43,513 nt of DNA. It comes from Paludibacteraceae bacterium. GTDB taxonomy: Bacteria > Bacteroidota > Bacteroidia > Bacteroidales > Paludibacteraceae. Location: assembly GCA_017628395.1 (NCBI GenBank), contig JAGBZD010000084.1, positions 1 through 43,513 of the forward strand. The letters run 5' to 3'. How positions within the stretch are numbered: the stretch's first letter is position 1; each line of letters begins with the position of its first letter. This document shows positions 14,653-23,689 of this stretch, piece by piece. The position numbers and the translations under genes are program-made. The notes beneath the pieces were generated by a model. That model saw only the letters and a program-made list of their open reading frames with translations, did no database searches and was not told where the DNA came from.

Positions 14653-16185
14653 ATGTCACAAGTTTCAAATACAAAAAATATTTTTCGTCGAGAGATGTGG
14701 ACAGAGCGTATGTTGCGGAATTATGGCGGTGGAATGTATATGCCGCATGATACCGTAACAATGCCTAAGTGGATTGTTGGTTCATCCATTACTTTCTTTT
14801 TTATATCCATGATTGTTTGTTGGATATTCTTTGGTCGTGTACCAAATTGGGACTTAGTATTTGTGGCGAGTCTATCAGTCGTGATATTTTTCTCGTTAGG
14901 TAATTCGATGTCAAGGCGACTGAGTAATGTGAGTGAAAAACATTTTTTGAAGAACATATTTTATGTAGGATTTACCGTGCGTATGATATGGGTGCTATAT
15001 TTATATTTTATATTCAATCCAAATTATTATGGAACAACATTTGGTGATGGCGCTGATGTAGACTGGTATATACCATTTGGTCAGGCGCTTGCAGATTTGA
15101 TTACAAATGATACTTATTTGACTCTTTCGCAAATCATAGATAACTACATGTCTGCTATTGATGATGTGGGATATCCGATAATTTTGGCCATTGAGTATGC
15201 CATAACAGGAAAAGAAAGTGATGTATTTGTGCCTTTGCTCGTGAAATCTATCATGGGCGCTTGCTGTGCAATCATGATATATCATGTGGCGAAGCGACAT
15301 TTTGGTGTAGGTACAGCGCGAATAACTGCCTTGTTTATTTGTCTAAATCCTAATATGATTTATTGGTGTGGTAGTATGATGAAGGAGGCAGAAATGGTAT
15401 TCTTTTGTTGCTTAGCAGTGGATAAGTTAGATCACGGTTTATCATCGGGTAACAAATTAACCTTGCGTGCCTTATGGCCTGGTCTATTGGCTGGTTTAAT
15501 ATTATTCTTTATGCGTACAGCACTTGGATTGGCGTTATTCATAGGTGTATTGGCACATATTGTATTGGCATCCAATCAAATTATTAGTGTGGCAAAAAAA
15601 ATCATTGCGGGTGTATTAGTTGCTACTACACTATTTGTCGGTGTGGGCGATCGATTAATTGAGCAATCCAAAGGGTATTTAGATGTTGTTCGTTCGGATT
15701 CGCAGCAAGTAAATATGGAATGGCGAAGTAATCGTGAGGGTGGAAATAGTTTTGCTAAATATGCGAGTGCAACTATATTTGCTCCATTGATTTTTACTAT
15801 TCCATTTCCAACATTAAATATGGCGAATGAAGGACAATTGACGCAAATGCAATTGGCTGGTGGTAGTTATATAAAGAATATTTTGTCTTTTTTTGTGATA
15901 ATGGTATTACTATTATTGCTGCTAAGTGGTGAATGGCGCAAACATGTATTTATATTGGCTTATATGTGTGGTTATTTGGTTGTGTTAGTGTTTAGTGGTT
16001 TTGCACAATCGGGGCGTTTCCATATGCCCATTTGGCCTATGTTGATGCTTTTTGCTGCTTATGGAATTCAGATCGCAAAAGGAAATGTGCACTTAAGACA
16101 TGGATTTAATATAGTATTGATGGCGGAAGTGCTTGTTTGTTTAGTATGGAATTGGTTTAAATTGAAGGGGCGTGGAATGATTTAA
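14653..16185 (+). CDS. Polytopic membrane protein of the polysaccharide cluster
   Basis: About 510 residues from the ATG at 14653; the frame extends three codons upstream to a TTG. An N-terminal cytoplasmic segment (MSQVSNTKNIFRREM, about 45 residues) precedes roughly ten hydrophobic helices. Between early helices is a periplasmic-looking loop with YYGTTFGDGADVDWY, an acidic motif of the kind GT-C glycosyltransferases use for metal and substrate binding. It could be such a lipid-linked sugar transferase or the repeat-unit polymerase. No Wzx flippase or other polymerase is present in the window, so a Wzy-like role is possible. I do not recognise a named family. Confidence 0.7.
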   Translation: MSQVSNTKNIFRREMWTERMLRNYGGGMYMPHDTVTMPKWIVGSSITFFFISMIVCWIFFGRVPNWDLVFVASLSVVIFFSLGNSMSRRLSNVSEKHFLKNIFYVGFTVRMIWVLYLYFIFNPNYYGTTFGDGADVDWYIPFGQALADLITNDTYLTLSQIIDNYMSAIDDVGYPIILAIEYAITGKESDVFVPLLVKSIMGACCAIMIYHVAKRHFGVGTARITALFICLNPNMIYWCGSMMKEAEMVFFCCLAVDKLDHGLSSGNKLTLRALWPGLLAGLILFFMRTALGLALFIGVLAHIVLASNQIISVAKKIIAGVLVATTLFVGVGDRLIEQSKGYLDVVRSDSQQVNMEWRSNREGGNSFAKYASATIFAPLIFTIPFPTLNMANEGQLTQMQLAGGSYIKNILSFFVIMVLLLLLLSGEWRKHVFILAYMCGYLVVLVFSGFAQSGRFHMPIWPMLMLFAAYGIQIAKGNVHLRHGFNIVLMAEVLVCLVWNWFKLKGRGMI

Positions 16186-16218
16186 TTAATATTTACGATA
16201 TTTACGATAATATATAAT

Positions 16219-16743
16219 ATGCGAAAAATTTGGTTGATTCTATACTATGGATTCGCAACGCATTTGCCCAAATCCACAGCGCCTATCATTGGTAAAATAG
16301 CGAAATTACTGCGTCGTGTATGTGCAGAGCATCTGTTGGCAGAATGTGGTTCTCAAATCAATGTGGAGCAGGGGGCTTATTTTGGAAACGGAAGAAACTT
16401 CCGAGTAGGTAAACTTGTTGGACTAGGTAAGAATTTCTGTTGCCACAATCGAATTGTAACAATTCATGACCATTTAATAATGGGTGAAGATGTTCTTTTT
16501 CAAGGAGGAGGACATGTTTTCGATGATGTTACTATTCCAATGGGGCAAAGTGGTAACTTGCCACCTACGCCATTAGAAATAGATGATGATGTGTGGATTG
16601 GCGCTCGTGCAATTATCTTGCCTGGTTGTAAGCGCATAGGTGCGCATAGCATTATCGGTGCAGGTGCAGTAGTTACGAAAGATGTGCCTGACTATGCCAT
16701 TGTTGGAGGTAATCCTGCAAAAGTGATTCGACTGAGAAAATAA
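16219..16743 (+). CDS. Hexapeptide-repeat (left-handed beta-helix) acetyltransferase
   Basis: The 174 residues include a short N-terminal helix region and then hexapeptide turns: [39 protein letters not shown], ending [13 protein letters not shown]. These are the features of trimeric xenobiotic/maltose/serine acetyltransferase-like enzymes. H98 in HDHLIMG or the later GGGHVF histidine may be catalytic, which is inference. It likely uses acetyl-CoA to O-acetylate a sugar of the glycan. It is preceded by a 33-nt AT-rich gap with repeated TATTTACGA. Confidence 0.9.
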   Translation: MRKIWLILYYGFATHLPKSTAPIIGKIAKLLRRVCAEHLLAECGSQINVEQGAYFGNGRNFRVGKLVGLGKNFCCHNRIVTIHDHLIMGEDVLFQGGGHVFDDVTIPMGQSGNLPPTPLEIDDDVWIGARAIILPGCKRIGAHSIIGAGAVVTKDVPDYAIVGGNPAKVIRLRK

Positions 16744-16756
16744 ATGTTTGCGATAT

Positions 16757-17752
16757 ATGAAAATTCTCATCATTAGTCGATACAAATCTGCCTTTGCAGA
16801 TCATTTAGTTCCTTTTGTTACAGAGCAAGGAGAATCACTTTGCCAATTGGGACATACTATTGAATATTTTGCAGTAAAAGGTAATTACCTTTTTGCAGTG
16901 CGTGGACTTAAACAGAAGATTCGCACTTTCCAACCAGATATCATTCATGCACACTATGGTCTATCCGCCATCACGGCAGAATTGCAATCTATGGTGCCTG
17001 TCGTGACTACCTTCCACAATGGTGAGACACTGAACAAAGGCGTGAATCTATTGACATCGCTCTGCTCATTGCGTGCCAAGCATGTGGTGTATGTGGCGCA
17101 GCATATATATGATCTCGTGTATTTCAAACATACGAAATACTCCATCATACCATGCGGTGTGAATATGGAGGATTGCGTGGTGATGAATCAAAAAGAGGCG
17201 CGTGAGCAATTGGGCTTCGAAAATGGAGTGAAATATATCCTCTTTGGAGGTGGATTTGATAACCTACGCAAGAACTACGCCATCCTGCGTGATGCAGTGG
17301 AGCGCATTGAGCAGCAAACATGGATTCCTGTGGAAGGTGGAGAGCGATGTGGCAATATTGTATGCCTTGAGATGAAGGGATTGAGTAGGGCAGAATGCGT
17401 ATTGCGTATGAACGCTTGTGACCTCTTTGCACTCCCTTCTCATTCCGAGGGCTCACCACAAGCGCTCAAAGAAGCTATGGCATGCAACTGCCCTATCATA
17501 GCTACCAATATGGCTGATGTGAAGCATCTGCTGGGTGATTTGTCTGGACATTATCTGCTGCGCAATCCACGACCCACGCACGAGCGTTGGGATGCTGATG
17601 AGCGTAGCTTGGATGAGATGGTGGAGCTGCTTAAGCAGGCGTTGGCCTTCAACGGTCGCACCAACGGTCGCGAGCGGATCATGGAGATGGGGCTGAGCAA
17701 TGAGCAAGTCGCGGAGCAATTACTCCGTATCTACAAACACTTGATAGGTTAG
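16757..17752 (+). CDS. Family 4 glycosyltransferase
   Basis: 331 residues from the ATG at 16757; nine more bases upstream lead only to a TTG. The GT-B fold is indicated by MKILIISRYK, PDIIHAHYGLSAI, the interdomain IIPCGVN, and the C-terminal E-x7-E motif in SEGSPQALKEAMACNCPIIA. It transfers a sugar from a nucleotide donor. The first third is AT-rich while the rest is distinctly richer in G+C, a shift also seen in the genes at 17781 and 20395. A short run of coding DNA near 17580-17600 (RNPRPTHERWDADE) is normal for the family's variable C-terminus. Confidence 0.92.
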   Translation: MKILIISRYKSAFADHLVPFVTEQGESLCQLGHTIEYFAVKGNYLFAVRGLKQKIRTFQPDIIHAHYGLSAITAELQSMVPVVTTFHNGETLNKGVNLLTSLCSLRAKHVVYVAQHIYDLVYFKHTKYSIIPCGVNMEDCVVMNQKEAREQLGFENGVKYILFGGGFDNLRKNYAILRDAVERIEQQTWIPVEGGERCGNIVCLEMKGLSRAECVLRMNACDLFALPSHSEGSPQALKEAMACNCPIIATNMADVKHLLGDLSGHYLLRNPRPTHERWDADERSLDEMVELLKQALAFNGRTNGRERIMEMGLSNEQVAEQLLRIYKHLIG

Positions 17753-17780
17753 AGTGCTCTTCATTTTAGGTTGATATACA

Positions 17781-18764
17781 ATGATTACTATTCGTACATA
17801 TAGTGAAATAGATAAACAAAATTGGAAATCACTTGCAGAAACTTCCCCACTATCTACTTGGTTCCAGACAGAAGAAGCATATCGTTTTTATCAGTCTGTG
17901 AGCGATATGGATGCTTTTGTGTATGGAGTTGTGGAAGAAGATAGGTTGGTCGGAGTGATTGTGGGATATACCACACAAGAAAAATGCAAATTAAAGCAAT
18001 ATTTTACTGCGCGTACGATTGTTGTAGGTGGACCATTGTTAGATGAAAATATCAGTGAATCCGCGTTAGCCATGTTGTTGCAAATAGTAAAAAAACAACA
18101 GGGAGAGGCAATATATATCGAAACACGCAACCTTCACGACTATAGTCGTTGGAGGACCGTATTTGAGGCTAATGGCTTCGCATACCAGCCGCATCTGAAC
18201 ATACAAGTGGCATGTAATGACCAACACTCCATGAGCGAACAACGCCAACGCCAAGTGAAGAAGGCAATTAAAAATGGTGCAGAAATATGCGAAGCGTCAT
18301 CCGAACAGGAGATACGCGATTGGTACCAAATCCTCCGTCAACTCTATCGCCAGAAAGTACGCACACCGCTCTGGAGCGAAGCGTTCTTCTTGCAGTTCTA
18401 TCGCAATGGAGTAGGGAAGTACCTGCTGGTGAAATACGAAGGCAAGGTAATTGGTGGTATGATGTGTCCCGTATTTGCAGAAAAGGCAATCTACGAATGG
18501 TATGTATGTGGATTGGACGAGGAGTACAAAGAGCAATACCCATCGGTGATGGCTACATATGCAGCCATAGAATATGCTAAGCAGAAAGGCATACCGATGT
18601 TTGATTTTATGGGAGCGGGCGTACCCGATAAACCCTACGGTGTACGCGACTTTAAGATGGAATTTGGTGGCGAAGTCGTAAAGCACGGGCGATATTTATG
18701 TGTTCGTAAATCATTGCTATACCAGATAGGAAAATGGGGCGTACAGTGGATAAAAAATCATTAG
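17781..18764 (+). CDS. FemAB/GNAT-like transferase of the polysaccharide cluster
   Basis: This 327-residue protein has two GNAT-like halves: an N-terminal half with VYGVVEEDRLVGVIVGYTT and a C-terminal half with YEGKVIGGMMCPVFAEKAIYEWY, AYAKQKG-type helices and FDFMGAG. This is the pattern of the FemAB-related/Acetyltransf_6 family, whose members attach amino acids or acyl groups. In exopolysaccharide loci such proteins are thought to modify sugars. Close to the ATP-grasp gene downstream, a role in amino-acid decoration is possible but inferred. Base composition rises sharply in G+C from about 18120. Confidence 0.8.
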   Translation: MITIRTYSEIDKQNWKSLAETSPLSTWFQTEEAYRFYQSVSDMDAFVYGVVEEDRLVGVIVGYTTQEKCKLKQYFTARTIVVGGPLLDENISESALAMLLQIVKKQQGEAIYIETRNLHDYSRWRTVFEANGFAYQPHLNIQVACNDQHSMSEQRQRQVKKAIKNGAEICEASSEQEIRDWYQILRQLYRQKVRTPLWSEAFFLQFYRNGVGKYLLVKYEGKVIGGMMCPVFAEKAIYEWYVCGLDEEYKEQYPSVMATYAAIEYAKQKGIPMFDFMGAGVPDKPYGVRDFKMEFGGEVVKHGRYLCVRKSLLYQIGKWGVQWIKNH

Positions 18765-18826
18765 TAATTTACATGTAGATTAGAACTCTATTATAATTTA
18801 CTATAGATATAAATAATATACAAAAC

Positions 18827-19882
18827 ATGCGAGTATTATTAGGTGAAATATCCAGTTACAAAGCGATAGTGATAGCAAGGTATATACAGCAACGCTATTC
18901 AAGTGTAGAATTATGGGCATACGACAATAAACCTATGATTCAGCACTTACATTCTCGCTATGTGAATAAGTGTGCATATATCCCATATATTACACAAGAT
19001 GATTATATACGTCGGATCGCAAATTATATTCAAAAAAACCATATTGACGTATTTGTTCCTGTACATAGCGATTTCATTGGGCTAATATTGCAACATAAGC
19101 ACCTATTTGGAAGTACCTTGGATTATATGGGAGAGTATGAAAACTACATTCAGTTGCATGAGAAAAATCTGCTTATGCAAATTGCTCGAGAACTACAAGT
19201 AGATACTCCCAAGGAATATGCAACTATAATAGATGCACAAGTACCATTTGTAATAAAACCTACTAATCTTTCCTCTGCTAAAGGTGTGCGTTACTGTCAT
19301 ACATTAGAAGCGAAACAACAATTAGGCAATATGAATCCCGATGGGTTAATCTGCCAAGAATATATACAAGGACAAGGGTGCGGATATGAATTATATTGCA
19401 AGAATGGACAAATAATAGCAGAGTATGGGCATTTGCGTTTAGCAGAATGGCCAACGACAGGTGGTTCGAGTGTGCTTAGAAAGGGATATATTCATCCTAA
19501 CATGCGAAAAATAGCAGAAAAGATACTTGCTCAAGTGCCTTGGACGGGATTCATCATGTTCGAGTTTAAACTTACAGATGATGGTAGATTGGTGTTGATA
19601 GAAGCGAATCCACGTATTTGGGGGTCTATAAACCAAGCACTGCAAAATGACTGCAAATTATTCTCTGCTATTTTGGGAGAACCGAAATCTATTTCATACT
19701 GCAATGAAAAACGCACATGTCTTACTCCACAAGTGTGGTTGGCTATGATGGCATATATGTGTAATGGACAGTGGCATGTAGTGAAAGATTACTTGAAAAA
19801 TAAGCGTATTACCTATAAGGACGTAAGTCTATGGAATGATGCAAGGGGCGTGATAAGTATGATTATTCGTAAATTGTTATGA
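18827..19882 (+). CDS. ATP-grasp family ligase
   Basis: The 351 residues have an N-terminal Rossmann-like domain (MRVLLGEISSYKAIVIARY), a central VPFVIKPTNLSSAKGVRY lysine/glycine loop for ATP, and a C-terminal FIMFEFKL...LIEANPRIWGS, which carries the metal-binding E and N of the ATP-grasp fold. Members join a carboxylate to an amine or other nucleophile through an acyl phosphate. The substrate is unknown. The gene overlaps the HAD gene by ATGA, suggesting the two act in sequence, for example phosphatase then ligase, which is inference. Confidence 0.88.
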   Translation: MRVLLGEISSYKAIVIARYIQQRYSSVELWAYDNKPMIQHLHSRYVNKCAYIPYITQDDYIRRIANYIQKNHIDVFVPVHSDFIGLILQHKHLFGSTLDYMGEYENYIQLHEKNLLMQIARELQVDTPKEYATIIDAQVPFVIKPTNLSSAKGVRYCHTLEAKQQLGNMNPDGLICQEYIQGQGCGYELYCKNGQIIAEYGHLRLAEWPTTGGSSVLRKGYIHPNMRKIAEKILAQVPWTGFIMFEFKLTDDGRLVLIEANPRIWGSINQALQNDCKLFSAILGEPKSISYCNEKRTCLTPQVWLAMMAYMCNGQWHVVKDYLKNKRITYKDVSLWNDARGVISMIIRKLL

Positions 19883-20394
19883 AAAAACTATATGCATACG
19901 ATTTTGATGATACGTTGATTCCGTATGATTCGTTTCGGCGGTACCTATGGCATTTGATGAGCATAAAACCTATATATGTGGGGTGTCTATTGCTATTGAG
20001 AAAAACACGTCTGATGGGCAGTAGAGAGTTCAAAAAGCGCATTACGGATATGGTGTTTTCGTCGTCTAGATTGCAGATGGACGCACTGTTATTTGCTAAA
20101 GACTTGCTTGTTGATATAGAACGCCCAACCTATTTACCTAATAGTGCGATACTCATTATCACTGCATCGCCTATGGTATATATGCGGTATTTAGCAGAAG
20201 AACTACAATGTACTATTGTGGGTTCTGATTATATAAATGGTAAGTATGTAGAGATGTATGGACAAGCAAAGGCGGATTATATACATGAATATTTTCCTAA
20301 AGCTGAATATATATACACTTATGCAATATCCGATAGCAATTCAGATATATGTTGGATGAAAGATTTTGTAAAATTTGAACTAAAACTGAAATAA
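19879..20394 (+). CDS. HAD-superfamily (IB-like) phosphatase
   Basis: 171 residues with all HAD motifs: DFDDTL (D8 nucleophile, D10 acid), ITASP (motif II), a lysine in the GQAKADY region (motif III), and ISDSNSDICWM (motif IV acidic residues). It has a helical cap between motifs I and II, like phosphoserine phosphatase-type members. It likely removes phosphate from a sugar or polyol intermediate. It is coupled to the ATP-grasp gene by a four-base overlap, and its stop touches the ATG of the DUF354 gene. Confidence 0.9.
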   Translation: MKKLYAYDFDDTLIPYDSFRRYLWHLMSIKPIYVGCLLLLRKTRLMGSREFKKRITDMVFSSSRLQMDALLFAKDLLVDIERPTYLPNSAILIITASPMVYMRYLAEELQCTIVGSDYINGKYVEMYGQAKADYIHEYFPKAEYIYTYAISDSNSDICWMKDFVKFELKLK

Positions 20395-21561
20395 ATGAAT
20401 ATACTTGTTCAATTGTCACACCCTGCGCATTTTCATCTATATAAAAATGCGATTCTTAATTACAAACATGATGGTCATCAGGTATTTGTACTGATTAAAT
20501 CTAAAGACATTCTCGAAAACCTGTTGAAAAATGCAGGTATTGAGTACTACAATATATTGCCCTTAGCTCATCGTGGTAGCAAGTTGGGCATATTGTGGGA
20601 TATGATTGTTCGTGATTGGCGAATCATTAGATTTTGTAGAAAACATGCGATTGACATATTGACTGGTTCAACACCAGAAGTTGCACATGCTGCTTGGCTG
20701 TTAAATTTGAAATCGGTGAATACAACGGAGGATGATGCTGCTGTAATAGGGGCAGTAGTTAAGGCTATTCAACCTTTTGTAAAGTGTATGTTAGCACCCG
20801 TTCCTTGTATGATGGGAGGTATAGAAAAACATACTATGCATTATCCTTCCTACCACGAGTTGGCATACCTGCATCCGAATCATTTTACTGCGGACAAAAG
20901 TGTGGTAAAGGGATGTGGCATTGATACTGACACACCCTATTTCGTGTTGCGTTTTGCTTCGCTCAATGCCCATCACGACGATGGAATATGTGGCATCAAT
21001 ACCGAAATAGCGCAACGACTCATTGATATCCTATCGCCTCATGGACAAATATACATTACCTCTGAGCGCGAACTCGAACCACAATTTGAGCCATACCGCA
21101 TTCGCATTAATCCGCTTGATATGCACCACGTAATGGCTTTCGCATCTCTCTACATTGGCGATAGTCAGACCATGGCTGCTGAAGCAGGCGTATTAGGCAC
21201 ACCATTTGTGCGATTCAATGACTTCGTAGGACGAATAGGTTACCTACGCGAACTGGAAGACATCTATCAATTAGGTTATGGTATACATGCCACACCACTC
21301 AGCGAGGATTCGTCTATTCGTCGTAATGATGGTACGGTACAACCGAGTGGGGTAGAGGCACTCTACCAAGCAGTAGAGAAACTTGTGGCCATGCCAGCAG
21401 AAGAACGCCGACAGATTTTCGCCGCACGCCGCGAAAAAATGCTCAGCGAAAAGATTGACTATGCAAAATTCCTTACATGGTTCATCGAGAACTATCCCGA
21501 TAGTCAACAACAGACCCGCGACAACCAAAACAACGATGCCTTTTGGGCACAGTTTAAGTAA
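20395..21561 (+). CDS. DUF354-family protein (GT-B/epimerase-like fold)
   Basis: The 388 residues begin MNILVQLSHPAHFHLYKNAI and continue with ILTGSTPEVAHAAWLL and TEDDAAVIG, then the C-terminal IGDSQTMAAEAGVLGTP. This is the DUF354 family, which shares its fold with UDP-GlcNAc 2-epimerases and GT-B transferases and is common in O-antigen-type clusters. Its reaction is not established. It starts one base after the HAD stop. The first 500 nt are AT-rich and the remainder is clearly richer in G+C. It is the last gene before the DUF4062 interruption. Confidence 0.88.
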   Translation: MNILVQLSHPAHFHLYKNAILNYKHDGHQVFVLIKSKDILENLLKNAGIEYYNILPLAHRGSKLGILWDMIVRDWRIIRFCRKHAIDILTGSTPEVAHAAWLLNLKSVNTTEDDAAVIGAVVKAIQPFVKCMLAPVPCMMGGIEKHTMHYPSYHELAYLHPNHFTADKSVVKGCGIDTDTPYFVLRFASLNAHHDDGICGINTEIAQRLIDILSPHGQIYITSERELEPQFEPYRIRINPLDMHHVMAFASLYIGDSQTMAAEAGVLGTPFVRFNDFVGRIGYLRELEDIYQLGYGIHATPLSEDSSIRRNDGTVQPSGVEALYQAVEKLVAMPAEERRQIFAARREKMLSEKIDYAKFLTWFIENYPDSQQQTRDNQNNDAFWAQFK

Positions 21562-21712
21562 GTTTCTTTTCTGATAAAAATATAATTGTAGTTATATTTA
21601 ACCGCTAAAAACGGCGATAAATATCATTGTAATTATATTTTTGGTTATTGGCTATTGGTTATAGGTTATAGGCACGATTATATATAAAGACAATTAGTGC
21701 TGTTGCGATTAT
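21562..21712. repeat. Short intergenic repeats after DUF354
   Basis: An AT-rich palindromic stretch (ATATAATTGTAGTTATATTT, then ATTGTAATTATATTTT) and TTATTGGCTATTGGTTATAG-type tandem text, the same kind that lies inside the THUMP-like methyltransferase gene. No gene is visible. Confidence 0.6.
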
Positions 21713-22023
21713 TTTTGAAACAAAAATACGGCATTTTCAATGCCTACAAAAATAAATAAAAATCAAAGGATTATGTAGAATGACAATTATTGACAATTAG
21801 GGCGTCAATTCATGTCAATTCGAGAGTGTATTTGTTTTTGCTCAAAAGAATGCAGTACGCTGCATTGGTGAGCAAAACCAAGAGAATGAACATAGAAACA
21901 TAACATCAAGAACATAACTTTGTTTTGTTCATCCAGCAGCGAGCTGCTCTTTATGAGCAAAAGAAAGTATGAAACAAGATTTTTTGATATTTATGTAGCG
22001 AGTGTAACGAAGCGTATTTTTGT
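21713..22023. repeat. 311-bp direct repeat, left copy, beside the DUF4062 gene
   Basis: Nearly identical to 23753-24064. It contains GGCATTttcAATGCC between TAC/GTA and T-rich flanks, an array of GACAATT/GTCAATT units (about 21781-21822), the nested stem GTTTTTGCTCA with TGAGCAAAAC enclosing AATGCAG/CTGCATT, and AGCAGCgaGCTGCT. It is non-coding and resembles the left end of the 4550-5146 element. Confidence 0.85.
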
Positions 22024-22045
22024 ATAAGAAATAAAACGATAAAAA

Positions 22046-22076
22046 TTGCATAATCCAAAACTTTTTTGTAACTTTG
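22046..22076 (+). promoter_or_regulatory. Promoter of the DUF4062 gene
   Basis: TTG at 22046-22048 and TAACTTTG at 22069-22076, separated by 20 nt, match the Bacteroidetes -33/-7 pattern, with the ATG 24 nt on. Confidence 0.75.
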
Positions 22077-22100
22077 CCGCGTGAATAACAAGGAATAGAT

Positions 22101-23618
22101 ATGACTCGAAAAAAGATATTTATCAGTAGCGTTCAAAATGAATTTCAACAAGAACGCAGAATGATTGCCGATTATATTCGGCAAGATGCCTTGTTGTCAA
22201 TATATTTTGAACCATTTCTTTTTGAGGAGTTGCCCGCGCAAGATAAATCGGCACAAGAGGCATACTTGGAGCAAGCGGCGCATTCGGATGTGTATCTGTT
22301 ATTGATGGGCGAACAATACGGCTATCAAGATGCTGCTGGCATTTCACCTACTGAACGTGAATACGACATTGCTACAGCAAATCATGCTTATCGAATAGCT
22401 TTTATCAAGGACGTCTCTCGTCGTGATGATAAAGAAGAGGCGTTCAAGTCGCGGATAGATAAGGCGGTTATCCGCCATACATTTCGTTCGTATGAGGAGT
22501 TGCAGAGTGGGGTTTATGCGTCGTTGGTTGAGTACATGCTATCTCGCCAGTTACTTCGTCAGGGCCCTTTTGATGCGTCTATTCATCCAGAAGCTCGTAT
22601 AGATGATTTAGATAAAGATAAGATTCGTTGGTTTGTGGGTGTGGCACGCGAAGTGCGACAGTTTCCGTTGACTTATTCGGAAGATAATATATCGCAGATA
22701 TTGCATAGTCTGCATCTAATAACTGAGGATGGAAAGGTTAAGAATGCTGCATTGTTGTTGTTTGCGAAGGATGTGCAGAAGTGGTTTGTTTCGGCAACGA
22801 TAAAGTGTGCACATTTCTATGGAACTAAAATGACCAAGCCCATTGCTTCGATGCAGATTTATGGTGGTACGGTGTTCGAGCAAGTAGATATGGCAGTGTC
22901 ATTTGTTATGTCGCGTATTGACCAACGGGTGGGGGAACGAATTCATTCTAACCAAGTGGATGTCACTCCCGAATTGCCTGCGCAGGCGGTGCGTGAGGCG
23001 ATCGTGAATGCGGTTGTTCACCGTGACTATACCAGTACGGGTAGCGTACAAGTGATGTTGTTCAAGGATCGATTAGAGATTTGGAACCCAGGCAAATTGC
23101 CTCAAGGTATGACAATTGATAAATTAAGGAATCTCCATAGTTCTCGTCCTGTAAACCCTACGCTTGCCAATCCAGTGTATTTAACTGGCTATATCGAACA
23201 AATGGGAACAGGTACTACAGATATCATCGAACTGTGTGAAAAGTCGGGATTGCGTACACCTGAATTTCATCAAGATGAGGATTTTTTGATTAGAATATGG
23301 CGACCTGAGAATGCGGGTGCATCTCTTTCAACCGACCATCAAACCGCGCATGAAACCGACCATCAAACCGCGCATGAAATTGACCATATGTCAGAACCGA
23401 TTAAACGGTTAATAATAGCAATCAAAGGTGATACTAAAACTCGTGAGGAAATAATGAACATTATGCAATTAAATCATCGTGAGAATTTTAGATTAACTTA
23501 TTTGATTCCTGCGTTGGAAACAGGTTATATTGCCATGCTTTATCCAGATAATCCTAGACATAAAGGTCAGGCATATTATTTGACTCAAAAAGGATTAGAT
23601 GTTTTGAAAACAGAATAG
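22101..23618 (+). CDS. DUF4062 plus HATPase-type ATP-binding protein
   Basis: This 505-residue protein has an N-terminal DUF4062 domain (KKIFISSVQNEF, 4-15; PTEREYD, 83-89), a domain of the putative DNA-binding/AlbA_2-like type (about 170-250), a histidine-kinase-like ATP-binding region with E-x3-N-x3-HRDY (about 299-310), RLEIWNPG and the glycine-rich QMGTGTTD (367-374), and a C-terminal winged helix. A linker repeats TDHQTAHE twice (411-426), encoded by a 24-nt tandem unit. DUF4062 also occurs as the first domain of some NTPase sensor proteins, so a regulatory or defence role is possible but unproven. It has its own promoter and is bracketed by 311-bp direct repeats inside a polysaccharide cluster, which points to insertion as cargo. 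Confidence 0.85.
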   Translation: MTRKKIFISSVQNEFQQERRMIADYIRQDALLSIYFEPFLFEELPAQDKSAQEAYLEQAAHSDVYLLLMGEQYGYQDAAGISPTEREYDIATANHAYRIAFIKDVSRRDDKEEAFKSRIDKAVIRHTFRSYEELQSGVYASLVEYMLSRQLLRQGPFDASIHPEARIDDLDKDKIRWFVGVAREVRQFPLTYSEDNISQILHSLHLITEDGKVKNAALLLFAKDVQKWFVSATIKCAHFYGTKMTKPIASMQIYGGTVFEQVDMAVSFVMSRIDQRVGERIHSNQVDVTPELPAQAVREAIVNAVVHRDYTSTGSVQVMLFKDRLEIWNPGKLPQGMTIDKLRNLHSSRPVNPTLANPVYLTGYIEQMGTGTTDIIELCEKSGLRTPEFHQDEDFLIRIWRPENAGASLSTDHQTAHETDHQTAHEIDHMSEPIKRLIIAIKGDTKTREEIMNIMQLNHRENFRLTYLIPALETGYIAMLYPDNPRHKGQAYYLTQKGLDVLKTE

Positions 23619-23689
23619 TAGAGCAATAGTACCCACCGACTCATCACCGATCGATGGCTGAGAGAATAGTGGGAAATAACGCGACCATA

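Noticed and set aside
18287-18686. Long antisense and alternate-frame stretches over the FemAB-like gene
   Set aside because: They follow the richer G+C of that gene half; the sense frame has the conserved protein.
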